Source: Russula earlei
Taxonomy: Eukaryota; Basidiomycota; Agaricomycetes; Russulales; Russulaceae
Assembly: GCA_025769875.1 (NCBI GenBank)
Contig: JAGFNK010000021.1
Coordinates: 186,001 to 250,000, forward strand
DNA length: 64,000 nucleotides
Direction: 5' to 3'
In this document: one piece after another, positions 10,023 through 21,099 of the stretch
How the letters are laid out: each line of letters starts with the position of its first letter
Position numbering within the stretch: position 1 is the stretch's first letter
Program-made: the position numbers and the translations under genes
Notes under the pieces: model-generated
Seen by the model: the letters and a program-made list of their open reading frames with translations, nothing else
Database searches by the model: none
Told to the model about the DNA's origin: nothing

Positions 10023-13000
10023 CTAAATCGGGAGGGGGTGGTCTGGCGGCGTTGAAATCAATGGCGTACCTGCCCAGTCGGCCGCTGCACACAACCAAAG
10101 TCTTGTTAGCCAGTATAACGACAGAAACAAAATGAATGGAGACGCACTATTCTGGAAGACAGAGTTTCCCCACCAATTCACTGTAAAACCACCTTTAGGC
10201 AATTGGAGCGTGAAGAATATGGTCAGCAGCGAAAGCACCGTGCCTAGAAATAATCCAGACATCAATCAGTGCGCGGGCGACTTCACGCAGGTAGTGACGT
10301 GAGGATACAGACCACAATCCAACGCGGCACCCGTGATGTAGTTGTATTTGCTCCACCATGCAAAGTTGCGCTTGCGGATGATAAATTGGAACACAAACCC
10401 GACTGCGAACCAGGACGAGTAGTTGATGCCCGTTGCAGGTGGGATGAAAGACACCCCAAGCAGCACAACGGGCGTGCTCACAAACTTGGCCCAGGAATCT
10501 GGCCTACGCCGTTGCATGATCCAGAAGGGAAGTGGTAACAGAGCACCTGCTATGATCGCATACAGCTGTGGGTGATAGATCGAGCCAGGACCGAACTGTC
10601 GACTGGGACCGATAAGACCCCTAATGAGGTAGTGTGAACAAATATAGAGAAGGGCGAGGACAAGGGGACGCACCAGATAGCGGAAGCGCTGAAGAACACT
10701 CTGTTATGCGGACACGTAAGGTAGCTCGGCTGGTCTGGAGTACAGATATCTGGGACACTGGCGAATATCCACTCCTTGATACCACACTGTAGGAACGCCG
10801 AGAGGAGGGTCGCAACCAGTTGCACTGGGCCCGAGTTTAGCGCTGAGCATCCCGACAAATGCGCGAAGATGACGAACCGATAAAGGTCGCACGAGGCGGG
10901 ACCTTAATGTAATGGCCTAGCTTCAAATCTTGCACAAATGAAGTCGACTCGGTGAGAGTCTGCACTGAGTATACCTTGAAGAACATGTTGGCAAGGGGCT
11001 GGCCAGGGAGTAATGTCCCTGGGATAATCTCCGCAAGCAAGTTTAGGGTAATCTATGAAATCTCTCATTGAGAAAGAGCGTCGTTGTGACCAAGTCGAAG
11101 CGCACCGCTTGACCCGTCATCGCATATATAAAACCCGACGGAAGCACGTAGACGATCGGCAACAAGACAGAGAGGCCCAGGGCCCAAACGGGCATGCCGG
11201 TGTTCCAGACCTGATTTTGATAACTCAGCATGGCCGAATTTAAGCGAGCATGTCGCGTAGGGGGATGTTACCTCAGCAGCGACAACAGCCAGACAGAAGA
11301 AAAATACGAACACGGTCCCATACCACCAGTCTGGGACCTCAGGATAGTTCTGCATCAATTTAAGGTGAATGTCATCATCTTCGAGGCGCATGCGCTTGAA
11401 CCCGTTCAAAAGTGTGCGGCCGTGGTAGAGCAATGTATGCACAATGATACATGTACTCAAGGCAAAGGCAAGGAGATAGGTCATCGCGAAAGCAGCGGGC
11501 AAGTAGAGGGGCGAGTATTCCTCATAGGCGGTCATATTAAAGGTATCCTGCACGGTGAGCACCTGGGACACCTTGTATGGGTGACCAAAGCGATCGTAGG
11601 GCTGGGTACCGAACATGGGGAAGTGTGCGAGATACCATGTCTAGGAGCGCATGAGGGAAAATGAGAATGAAGAGGACAAGGAACACTTACGTTTGTGTAG
11701 TACAGGATGGGAGTGAGGATCCAGTAGAATATCACAAAACCGGCAAAAATGTGCACCTCGGCCCACCAGGGGATCATGAACGGGCTTCCAATCCATGAGA
11801 CAGCAGTCCAGTCAAATGTCAGGACACTCATTCCTAGGCCACTAGCGACACCAAACACCTGATTTAAGGGGACGTTGTTCGGCGCGAGCCAGCAAATCCA
11901 GGAGAACATTGAGAGGGCTTGGAAGAGATAACCAGGAAGGAAGAAGAAAAAGAATGCGCCGATGAAGACATACATAAAGTAACGAAAGCGACTGATTCCG
12001 GCATTCTCGTCCTCTTCGGCGTGTAAAGTATTGAGCAATGTGCACGTCACAAGGTTCTGTGGCCACACCATGCTTGCGGGCCAGACCAAGAACCTCCTGC
12101 AGAGACCGGCGAGACCGAAGCCGGTCAACTGGGTGGCGAGCAGGATAACAACACTGAACCAGAAGCCGAGACGAAGCTTGTAATAGAATTCGCCAACAAC
12201 GACCGCGTTGAGAGCATACGCGGGGCCGACAGATACATTAGTCATGATAAAGACGAGGACGTGTTCCTTGATGTTCCATGGACCGGGATTAAGAGAGAAT
12301 TGGGCGCCGCCAAGGACGCGGGGTAGACGATAGACGGTGATTGGAAGCGAATAAGATAAAAACTTGCCGAGAGGATGGGCAATGAGAAGAAGAACAACTG
12401 GAATGACGATTGGTGCGGGTTGGCGGAAGTTGAAAAAGACGTTCATGGCACTGCATTCGCGACAAAGAGAGGGTTTGTGAGGAATGAGGATAGATGGGAA
12501 GAGGGAGGAACGCACCTGCCAGTCAATGAGAGGAATAGACCGACGAGCCACATGCGTATGGTAAGAACTGGCATGTCGGGATCATCGATGTTTGAGACCG
12601 AGGCTCGAACTTCTGGATATGGACTATCTTCCTCTAGAAGTGTGTCAAAGTCGAATCTCATTCTGGGGACGAGTGAGTAGAAAAAGGGACAAAGAGGTGA
12701 TGGACGGACTTTATGGATGCGCTATCGAGTTCAGGGTCAACGGTGGACATGTCTGACAGTGCTGAGGGTAGCCGCTTTTCAGAGAGTAGAGCGCTACGAC
12801 GCTTAACATCTTGGGGAATTTGGGAACTGGAAGTTGTAAAACCGGTGGTGGCAGAGATGGCGGTGGGTAAGCTCCCGAGTTTGCGGAGACGGAAGCCATC
12901 TTCGATCGAGAAGGAGCGAGAGTCACGATGTTCGGTCGTGGAGGGTGGAGAAGGAGAATCCACTGTGCCGACTAGATGTATGGAGGTGGTAGATGGACCA

Positions 13001-13410
13001 GCCTCTGGGATATAACGCATAGAGGCGTCGGGAATGAAGGCCGGTGGGGGGTAAACAAGAGGATCGGCAAAAGAGGAAAACGGAGGGGGAGGGGATGTCG
13101 GAGATACGACGTTGGCGGTCAAGTCCTGCGGGTATTGGTGCAGGGGTGCTGCTGCGTGTGGTGGGGGTTGTGGATATGGTGGTGGTACGTGAGAGTGGAA
13201 GGGGAGTTGTGCAGGGGAGGGAGAAGAGGGTTGCCCTGCTGCTGAGGGAGGAAGGAAAGCGAAAACATCCTCGTCATCGCTCTCGTCCTCTTCGTCGAAG
13301 GAGATTTCTTGAGAATAGGTGTACTGAGTATCGAGGTCGGGGTGGGCGTCGCTGACGGGCTCGAGATTACCGCGAGAGGTAGTGGGACGGGTGGCAGGCC
13401 TTGCGGCCAT
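10023..13410 (-). CDS. OPT-family oligopeptide transporter
   Basis: Proton-coupled transporter of small peptides (or related metal/glutathione substrates) of the fungal OPT family, in the plasma membrane or an internal membrane. The start at 13410 gives a long Pro/Ser-rich cytosolic N-terminus (about 230 aa, with an acidic DEEDESDDED patch). Next come MRFDFDTLLEEDSPYPEVR and the conserved SLNPGPWNIKEHVLVFIMTNV, typical of the family. Many hydrophobic segments follow, with landmarks NQVFGVASGLG, PYDRFGHPYKVSQV, WWYGTVFVFFFCLAVVAAE, MPVWALGLSVLLPIVY and YNYITGAALDCG. At least eight introns interrupt it. The first joins SIK to MRFDF. The end is uncertain: reading through gives a stop at 10023, but a GTACGC donor near 10070 would give a different, longer tail. 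It is divergent from GEP4. Confidence 0.92.
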
Positions 13411-13947
13411 TTGAAAAGGGGAGGGTGAGGGTGATGGGGGGGAGGGAAGGAAAGGAAAGGAGAAGAGGCGCGGCGGGGGGGGGGAGAGGAACGTCGCTCG
13501 GAAGGGGAGAGAGCGAGTTGAGAGCCAGGCACGGCATCATCAGGGACGCAATAAATAAATAAATTCGAACGTTCCTCTCGTCCTCCTCCTCGTCCTCGTG
13601 CTCCCGCTGCGCTCTGCGCCGACAACCGCTCCTGTCAATCACACATTATCTTTTCCTCTTTCGCCTCTCCCCCCCTCTCCACTTTTCTCATGACCACGCG
13701 CACGTACTCCTTCGGATATATATCGTCCATGTGGCGGTGCCGTTGCCCCGGGCGATCACCCAGTCATGTGCGTGTACGGCACTCTCCCCGACAATTTACG
13801 TCCACGCCCGAACCAGGCTCCCGTGCATGTCGGGTATCGCGACAATAAATTAAACATCTGTGAATTTTATCCCCCACGGAGGGAACAGATTGCCTCGTGG
13901 GAAATGGCTGACGACATGCCGTGGGCGGGATGTTTCAAGGCACGAAA
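13411..13947. promoter_or_regulatory. Divergent promoter region, OPT transporter / GEP4
   Basis: 537 bp between two divergent start codons. It contains a (AAAT)n stretch near 13549-13563, strong pyrimidine tracts near 13650-13690 and a TATATAT word near 13715-13721. No gene was recognised within it. An upstream in-frame ATG for GEP4 lies at 13930, but the family start fits 13948 better. Confidence 0.5.
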
Positions 13948-14918
13948 ATGCCCTTCAATCTCCCTGCCACCCTCGTTCCTCTCTACGCCCTCCTCAACCC
14001 TCGCCTCCTCCTCCCTTCCATCACCGTCGTGCGTCTCCTTCTTTCTATATCATCCAAAGAAATATCATCTTCGCAGCCTGATATCCGCTCCCTCAATTTT
14101 GCTGCCTTGCGAGATGCCGGCTACCGCGGGGCAATTTTTGACAAGGATAATTGCCTAGTTAGTCATACTTCGCGTTCCCATTCATACTTGCCAACCCCAC
14201 TTCCCTCCCTGGTCAGACTCTCCCACACAGTGACAACCTCATCCCAGAACTCGAGGTACGCCCGTTCTCTATTACTTCCATCTTATACAGAACATCCGTT
14301 CAGGCTGCCTGGTCCGAGGCTCTCCGCGCGTTTGGTCCCTCGCACATCCTCGTTGTCTCAAATTCGGCTGGCACGCGCGACGACGCAGCCCAATTGCAAG
14401 CTGAATCCGTCGCCTATCACCTGCGCGCGCCCGTCCTGCTCCACACCGCCCTCAAGCCGTCCTACTCCTGCGCCGCCGCGGCCCTCGCGGCCCTCCCCGG
14501 CCTTGCTCCCCACGAGCTCGTCGTCGTCGGCGACCGCATATTCACCGACGTCGTCATCGCCCACCGCCTCTCGCATCCGCGAACCGTTCTGTCCCGTGTC
14601 GCGGCGCGTCTCGGACTTGCCCCAGCACACCGCTCAGCCTTTGACGATACGGCGTCGGGTGATAACCTTGTGGGGAAGCTGTCGCATGCTCCGATGGCTG
14701 TGTGGACGACGAGCCTGTGGGCGCGCGAAAGCGTCGCGATGCGCTGGGCTGAGGCGCGGCTTGTGCGACTTATCGAACGGTGCGTCGAAGGCGCCCGCGA
14801 GCGCAGAGTCGCCCTCGAAGAACAGTTTGTTCGGTTTGCGTTAGATAATGAGAACAGTAAGGGGAAAGCTGGGCGAGGGTGGTTCAGCTGGGTGAAGGCA
14901 CTCCCGAAATTACGATGA
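13948..14918 (+). CDS. GEP4: Mitochondrial phosphatidylglycerophosphatase (HAD family)
   Basis: Dephosphorylates phosphatidylglycerophosphate in the cardiolipin pathway on the matrix side of the inner mitochondrial membrane. Three exons, 13948-14157, 14217-14255 and 14304-14918, total 864 nt (287 aa). HAD motif I is FDKDNCL at the end of exon 1, continuing TLPHSDNLIPELE. Motif II is VVSNSAGT, the conserved lysine lies in ALKPSYSC, and motif IV is GDRIFTDVV. The N-terminus MPFNLPATLVPLYALLNP is the family signature and defines the start. The C-terminal extension is rich in Arg/Glu and ends at WFSWVKALPKLR. The first BTB gene follows. A degraded copy of this gene's 3' end recurs at 23917-24005. 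Confidence 0.94.
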
Positions 14919-14973
14919 CTGCAACGGTTTGGTGCGCCCCGACGCATCCGTGTAGTCTGCGCTTACACCTGAA

Positions 14974-14981
14974 TACCAAAT
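14974..14981 (+). promoter_or_regulatory. TACCAAAT motif, BTB copy 1 promoter
   Basis: Octamer 78 bp upstream of the copy 1 start. The same word recurs upstream of the other array members (17924, 21066 as TACCAAAC, 24134, 28518), usually followed by a related GAGTTTGCC / AGGACA stretch. It could be a factor-binding site or simply inherited with the duplicated unit. Confidence 0.4.
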
Positions 14982-15059
14982 GAGGACATCAAAGTTTGCC
15001 ATCAGGACAGGGCATGCCGCAGTCCGCTCTTTGTGCCTCTCACGATCGGCTTGACCACC

Positions 15060-17064
15060 ATGTCCCTTTCTTGTGAATATGTCAACTTTGGGTCCCCATT
15101 CGACGACTCCGATGCAGATCTTATCCTCCGTTCGAGCCCCGTTCCAGTGCCTGAACTGGTGGGAGAAAATCGTGCCATAGCCACACAATTCCGTGTTTAC
15201 AAGTTAATTTTGATCAAATCATCCCTAATTTTCAAAAGATTGCTATCCGAAACCTCTGAATCCCACCTAGACAACCAACTCGGAATCACACGAGATAACA
15301 GCGATAACCTACCCGTCTTATGCCTTCCTGAGGATCGCGACACCTTGCATTCTCTCCTCACTGCAATATACCCTACCGATGTCGTCCATCCTCAGACGCT
15401 CGATGCCTTGTTAAGGGCGTGTGCCGCTGCAAGGAAATATAACATGTCATCCACCTTGGCCCTCTTTCGGCCATACGGCATTCGTGCGGCGCCTATATTG
15501 ACCACTCAAAATGCCTTCCGAGCTTACGCGCTTGCCTTCAACGAGGGTCTAAAAGATGAGGCCCTCGAAGCAGCACTATGGACTCTGTCGCTACCGCAGA
15601 CAATCGAAACCTATGGAGAAGACCTCTCGATTGCTTCTGGGCCCGCGCTTTATACACTATGGAGACACCGAGAGAACGTTTTGTTCGCGATAGAGATCGG
15701 AATTCAGGAATGCACAGCAGACGTTGGGGACCTTCGGGGGTGGCTAAGCAGCTCGCACGGCACCCACGACTCTTGCCCAGATCTGGGATCAGGCCTACGG
15801 AACCAATTCATCAACTCCATTAAGAAATTGACCGCAGACTTCTCTTCGATGAGCTTTCCCAAGCTCATTGAGACGATGCCTTCCCAAGGAAGATTCCAAT
15901 GCAAGTCGTGTGGGGATCACCTACAGCTCGACCTCCTGCGTCTGTTTAATAGGTTGGAAAGACGCTTGAGAGCTCAAGTTGAGCAGGCAAGTTTAGCCTT
16001 CCTTCTTGTTGCAGGTGGATTGCCATTGGTTGATGACGACCGTTTTAGGTGCATCTCGAACTGTTACCACTCTTTGATGGTTCCGAAGAACATGCCCCTG
16101 CTCCCCAGTCCTCTAGCGAACAGTCTAATAATTTTGGTGCACCATTTGATCGACAGGACGCAGATTTGATTATACGTTCATTTGATCATGTGGACTTTCA
16201 TGTTCACAAAGCCATCCTTGGAACTGCCTCCGTCGTTTTCGAGGACATGTTCACTGCACCAGGACCATCTCCCGGAGAACAGGGACAACACATTCCTGTC
16301 ATCAATCTCGCCGAGGATTCCAAGACGTTGTACTGCTTGCTTACCGCAATCTATCCAATTGATTGCAGCATTCCTGAGACATTAGAAGATGTGCTCTCAC
16401 TCCTCATTGCTTGCCAGAAATACCAGATGGATTCCACTCTTACATGTATCCGATCCTTACTCAAGGGCCGCACGCCCCCGTTGTTCACCGCACCAAACTC
16501 CTTCCATGCTTATGGCATCGCGAGTCGGTATAATCTCAAAGAAGAAGTCCACCTTGCTGCGCAGGCGACCTTGGAGCGGCCTTTAAGTTTTGATGAATGT
16601 GGGGAAGACTTGCGATTCATATCTGGAGCTGATTTGATGCGGTTGTGGAGATATCGTGGACAATGCACCAAGGTGGCAAAGAATTGCATCAGCCAAATGA
16701 AAGTTAAAGAGGACATCATTCGCCGGCACGAAGCAAGGTCGGGCTTTCTCTATGACGCAGGACGACCATTCGTGACGGGGTGGTGCTATGACCATTTCCT
16801 CATCAGGGCCGCAGTGGAGTCGTCATCCAAGTTGATCACCGATCGACAAGCGCTCGAAATCGCTCTAAAAAAATACCGAAAGTCCCATGACACTGTGTAT
16901 TCGCCAACCAACGAAACAAGGATATGCGAGTCCATACGTGCAGAAGCCGAGGAAATTTTGAGGGCGGCAATTGATGCGGTAAGCACCGCCCTTTGATCCC
17001 GATAGGATTTCCTGACCTGAAAAATGCGTGGCAGGTCGACGTTGAGCTATCCCGATCTAGTTAA
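15060..17064 (+). CDS. Dual BTB/POZ domain protein, array copy 1 (intact)
   Basis: Protein with two BTB/POZ dimerisation domains. Such proteins often act as ubiquitin-ligase adaptors or transcription-linked factors, but no biochemical role is shown here. Exons are 15060-15986, 16049-16978 and 17035-17064 (628 aa). Intron 1 is GC-AG (gcaagt...tttag) and joins VEQ to VHLELLPLFDGSEE, fusing the two halves in frame. Intron 2 is GT-AG. BTB1 starts at NFGSPFDDSDADLILRS and ends in a CKSC motif with LDLLRLF. BTB2 starts at NFGAPFDRQDADLIIRS, then VDFHVHKAILGTASVVFEDM. Each BTB is followed by a helical region with ECGEDL / TYGEDL. The ATG at 15060 is preferred because the upstream in-frame GTG cannot serve as a start here. 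Confidence 0.88.
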
Positions 17065-17319
17065 TTTCTACTGTCTCGCACTCAGGAGTTCCTGTATCGG
17101 AGCCTCACTTATGCCTTTCCATTTTCCTATCTTCGTGGTTGTGAGGCTTGGGCGCAAAACACTATTATAAGGGATGCTTGGCTTCTCACACAAGTCGTGC
17201 GTGACGGAAACACGCCAATAAAGACCGATCACCACATCCGAGTCAAGCTGTCAAGCTGTCAACTCAACGGCCGCGATGATTCGAAGACGACACCAAAAGG
17301 ATACTAATACAACCGTGGA

Positions 17320-17598
17320 TTATGCGAATTTTCTTTTCTTGATGTCGTCCATAAAGAAACACATAGAATAGTGGAGAGGAAGCAGATGGACGATGACCGG
17401 GAGCAGATGGTCACGAATAAGAATGCGAGGAAAGTGCCAAACTGTGAGACAGGCAACGGAGATGACAAAGAGAGGAGACAAAGGGCACTTAGAAATCTTG
17501 AACATCATCTCAACTGGATTGTTGTGCACTAGCAGAAAATGAGAAGGTGAATATTTTAATATAGTGTACATACCAATGACCACATCACGCAGGACCAT
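17320..17598 (-). pseudogene. Small membrane-protein gene, copy A (internally deleted)
   Basis: On the minus strand an ATG at 17598 (MVLRDVVI) is followed by a short intron and then VHNNPVEMMFKISKCPLSPLFVISV. Aligned with copy B (20340-20700), copy A lacks about 84 bp encoding most of the hydrophobic segment. It keeps exon 1 and the splice sites, so it is probably a shortened remnant. The family is not recognised. Confidence 0.4.
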
Positions 17599-17923
17599 AT
17601 CTAGAAAATATGAAGGACCACGCCGGAGCAGGCAATTAGTAGAGATAGTACATAAGCGTAGATGGAAGTCGGAAAGACTTGGAGTCGATATCTAAGGAGT
17701 TGATCGGAAGGAGTTGAAAATACTTGAAACGTTGGATGGATGGCAGAGGTGTCGGTGTGCTTTTCGAAAAGCCAAGGCATTGCCAGTGAGACCTCATAAG
17801 GAAATGAAATAAAATGAGGCGGGAGCTGAGTTTTGAATCAGATCATTGCGGGCGAACGAGCAACGTGACAGCATGTCACGCGATTTTCGATTTTCCTTGC
17901 ACGCGCGTGCGTGCGCTCTAGAA

Positions 17924-17931
17924 TACCAAAT
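17924..17931 (+). promoter_or_regulatory. TACCAAAT motif, BTB copy 2 promoter
   Basis: Same octamer as upstream of copy 1, here 54 bp before the former start codon of copy 2. Confidence 0.35.
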
Positions 17932-17985
17932 AAGGATATCCGCCCCATTTTGCGTCTGTACGATCCCTTTATTGACTTGACCACC

Positions 17986-19964
17986 ATGTCCCTTTCTTGC
18001 GACTATGCCAACTTCGGGTCCCCATTCGACGATTCTGATGCGGATCTTATCCTTCGTTCGAGTCCCATTCCAGCGTCTGAACTGGCAGGAGAGAATCGTG
18101 CCATAGCCACACAATTCCGTATTTACAAGTTAATTCTGATCAAAGCATCTCCAGTTTTCAAGAGATTGCTATCCGAGACCTCCGAATCCCACCTATACAA
18201 CCAACTCTGGATCACGCGAGATAACTATGATAACCTACCCGTCTTGTGTCTTCCCGAGGATCGCGACACCTTGCACTCTCTCCTCGCTGCAATATACCCT
18301 ACCGATGTCGTCCATCCCCAGACCCTCGAGGCCATGTTAAGGACATGTTCCGCTGCAAGGAAATATAACATGTCCTCCGCCTTGGTCCTTTTTCGGACAT
18401 ACAGCACTCGTGTGGCACCTGTATTGACCACTCAGAATGCCTTCCGAGCGTACGCTCTTGCCTTCAACGAGGGTCTAAAAGATGAGGCCCTCGAAGCAGC
18501 ACTATGGACTCTGTCGTTGCCACAGACAATCGAATTTTATGGAGAAGACCTCTCGATTGCTTCTGGGCCCGCGCTTTATACACTATGGAGACACCGAGAG
18601 AGTGCTTGGAAGGCGATAGAGATCGGAATTCAGGAATACACAGAAAACGTGGGGGACCTTCGGGGGTGGCTAAGCAGCTCGCACGGCACCCACGACTCTT
18701 TCCCAGATCTGGGACCAGATCCACGGAACCAATTCTTTGCCTCCATCAAGAAGTTGGCCGCAGGACTACTCATCGATGGACCTTTCTCAAGTTGATTGAG
18801 ATGATGTCAACTCAAGGAAGATTCCAGTGCAGTTCATGTAGGAATGACTTTCAGCTCGACCTCCTGCGTCTGTTTAATTGGTTGGAAAGATGCGTGAGAG
18901 CTCGAGTTGAGCAGGCAAGTTTAGGCCTTCCTTTTGTTGCAGGTGGACTACCAATGAATGATGACTGACTGCTATAGGTACATTGCAGCCTGTTTCCACT
19001 TTTTGATGTCTCTGAAGGGAATTCCGCTGCTCCCCAGTCCTCCAGCAAACAGTCTAAGAAATTTGGTGCACCGTTCGATCGACAGGACGCTGATCTGATT
19101 ATACGTTCATCTGATCATGTGGACTTCCATGTTCACAAGGGCATCCTTGGCATTGCCTCCGTTGTTTTCGAGGACATGTTTAATGCACCAGGGCCATCTC
19201 CCGGAGAACAGGGACGAAACACTCGTATTATCAACCTTGTCGAGGATTCGAAGACATTGCACCGCTTGCTTACCGCAATCTATCCAATTGATTGCAGCAT
19301 TCCTGAGACATTAGAAGATGCGCTCTCACTCCTCATTGCTTGCCAGAAATACCAGATGGATTCCACTCTTACATGTATCCGATCATTACTCAGGGATCAC
19401 ATGGCCTCATTGTTCACCGCACCAAACTCCTTCCATGCTTATGGTGTCGCAAGTCGGTATAATCTTAAAGAAGAAGTTCGCCTTGCTGCGCAGGCGACCC
19501 TGGAGCGCGCTTTAAATTTTGATGAATGTGGGGAAGACTTGCGATTTATATCTGGAGCTAATTTGATGCGGTTGTGGAGATATCGTGGAGAATGCACCAA
19601 GGTGGCGAAGGATTGCATCAGGCCACGGGCACGCCTATGAACCTTTTTTTGGCTTGTTAGTCAACAAAAACCCACTACAGGATGGTGCTACGACCATTTC
19701 TTCACTAGGGCTATGGAAAGGCCATCTCCCACATTTATCACAGATCGACAAGCCTTTGAAACAGCTGCGGCGCCGCATCAAAACTCCCACAGTCACACAG
19801 CTCACTCACAGGTAGATGTGACAAAGTTATGGGAGTCCATACGTGCAGAAGTCGATGCAAAGTTGAGAGTTATGATTGGGGAGGTAAACATTTTATCTCA
19901 ATAGGACTTCTTGATTTGAAATGCGTTGCAGGTCCATATTGATGCTCTATCTATGTGGATCTAG
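17986..19964 (+). pseudogene. Dual BTB/POZ gene, array copy 2 (disrupted)
   Basis: Closest to copy 1. The first half is open from 17986 (MSLSCDYANFGSPFDDSDAD). Relative to copy 1 it has a net +2 shift near 18765-18780, giving a stop at 18793-18795 just before the CSSC/LDLLRLF region. The GC-AG intron (18915-18977) is retained, and exon 2 (18978-19883) stays open through BTB2. Near 19620-19690 the text is scrambled and a stop follows PRARL. The distal part (WCYDHF-like to KLWESIRAE) and the last intron (19884-19931) with a terminal exon to 19964 can still be traced. It is probably not expressed as a full protein, though the two halves separately remain largely open. Confidence 0.8.
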
Positions 19965-20339
19965 TTAATTGCTACTCTTCCTTTAAGGAGTTCTTGTATT
20001 GAAGCCTTGCCTCTGCCCTTCCATTTGCCTTTCTTCCGAGTCCTTGTTGTAGTAGACTCGTGTGCAAACCACTAATAGTGTACAATATGGGGATGCCCGG
20101 CTTTCTCACAAGTTTTGTGTGATGGAAACTCGCTAATAAAGGCTGATCACTACATCTGAGTCAAGCTGTTAAGCAACTGCAATATTTCAAAGGCTACACA
20201 GGAAAACTACATCCTACTAGAAACACCTAGAGTGAACTAGAGTGTACTAGAAATGACCTAGTATAGTAATCCTAACCACTTTCTAGTAGTGACAGTTTGC
20301 TGACGGCAGCAGCAGTGACTGGCAGGATACTAATCTAAT
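19965..20339. other. 3' flank of copy 2
   Basis: A 3' region homologous to that of copy 1: the phrase gtgaTGGAAACtCGC / AATAAA-like / GAGTCAAGCTGT occurs near 17200-17255 and 20120-20172. It contains the short inverted-repeat insertion described separately. No other gene was seen. Confidence 0.5.
20214..20289. mobile_element. 76-bp MITE-like insertion
   Basis: The segment begins ctactagaaa and ends tttctagtag, an inverted pair of 10 bp. Several internal ctag words lie between the ends. The corresponding place downstream of copy 1 lacks it. The small size and terminal inverted repeats suggest a miniature non-autonomous element. No clear target-site duplication was identified. Confidence 0.5.
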
Positions 20340-20700
20340 TGGTGGATGATGCGAGTTTTTCTTGACATTGCCCGTAAGGAAATACATAGAATAGCTGGAA
20401 GGATGGACGGATACCAGACTCCGCAGATGATAGCAAGGAATGTGAGGAAAGTGCTGAATGCGATGAGACAACACGATCGCAGAGATGATGTGGCAAGGTA
20501 AGCAGAAAGGCAGACCATGAAGACGAGGCGGACGAGAGGGAATATCAGGGTGAGGCCGGCAACGAAGATGACAAAGAGAGGAGACAAAAGGTACTTATAA
20601 ATGCATTCACAACTTGAACATCATCTCAACTGGATCGTTGTGCACTGGCAGGAGATGAGAAGGTGAATAGTTAACAAATGGTGCATACTACAAATAATCA
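20340..20700 (-). pseudogene. Small membrane-protein gene, copy B (exon junction broken)
   Basis: The minus strand reads VHNDPVEMMFK and then meets a stop. A shifted downstream frame gives a strongly hydrophobic stretch (SPLFVIFVAGLTLIFPLVRL, then further apolar runs) ending RKTRIIHQLD. Compared with copy A (17320-17598) it keeps the transmembrane part that A lost but has an insertion after MMFK. It appears co-duplicated with the BTB genes. No known family was recognised. Confidence 0.4.
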
Positions 20701-21099
20701 CGGGGACTGTATCTAGCAAATATGAGTGAACAGGACAACACCGGCGCAGGCAACTAGGCAGGTAGAGATACAAAAGTGTAGATGAAAGTCAGAATGAGTC
20801 AAGATTTAGCCTAGTAAGGAGCTAATCGGAAGGAGTTGAGGGTAATTGAAATGTTGGTGGATGGCGGGGTAAGTGAGTTTTTTGAAAAGCCAAGGTATTG
20901 AGACTTCATACAGTAACTTGAAGGAAAAGAGAGAAATTGTGAGGGTTTTTTCTTGATGTGCAAGTAGGGCTGAGCGCCTCGCCTTGGATCATTGGGGGCG
21001 AACATGACGGATTACATCGATGTTACTTGTAGTCTGCGTGCGGTGCAGTGCGCTTACGACGAGAGTACCAAACAAGGACACCCAAGTTGACTTGTGACT

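Noticed and set aside
11230..11664. Plus-strand frame of 144 codons
   Set aside because: Antisense shadow of the OPT transporter.
13766..14158. Upstream frame overlapping the GEP4 5' region
   Set aside because: Different frame from GEP4 and low-complexity; the GEP4 start at 13948 explains the conserved protein.
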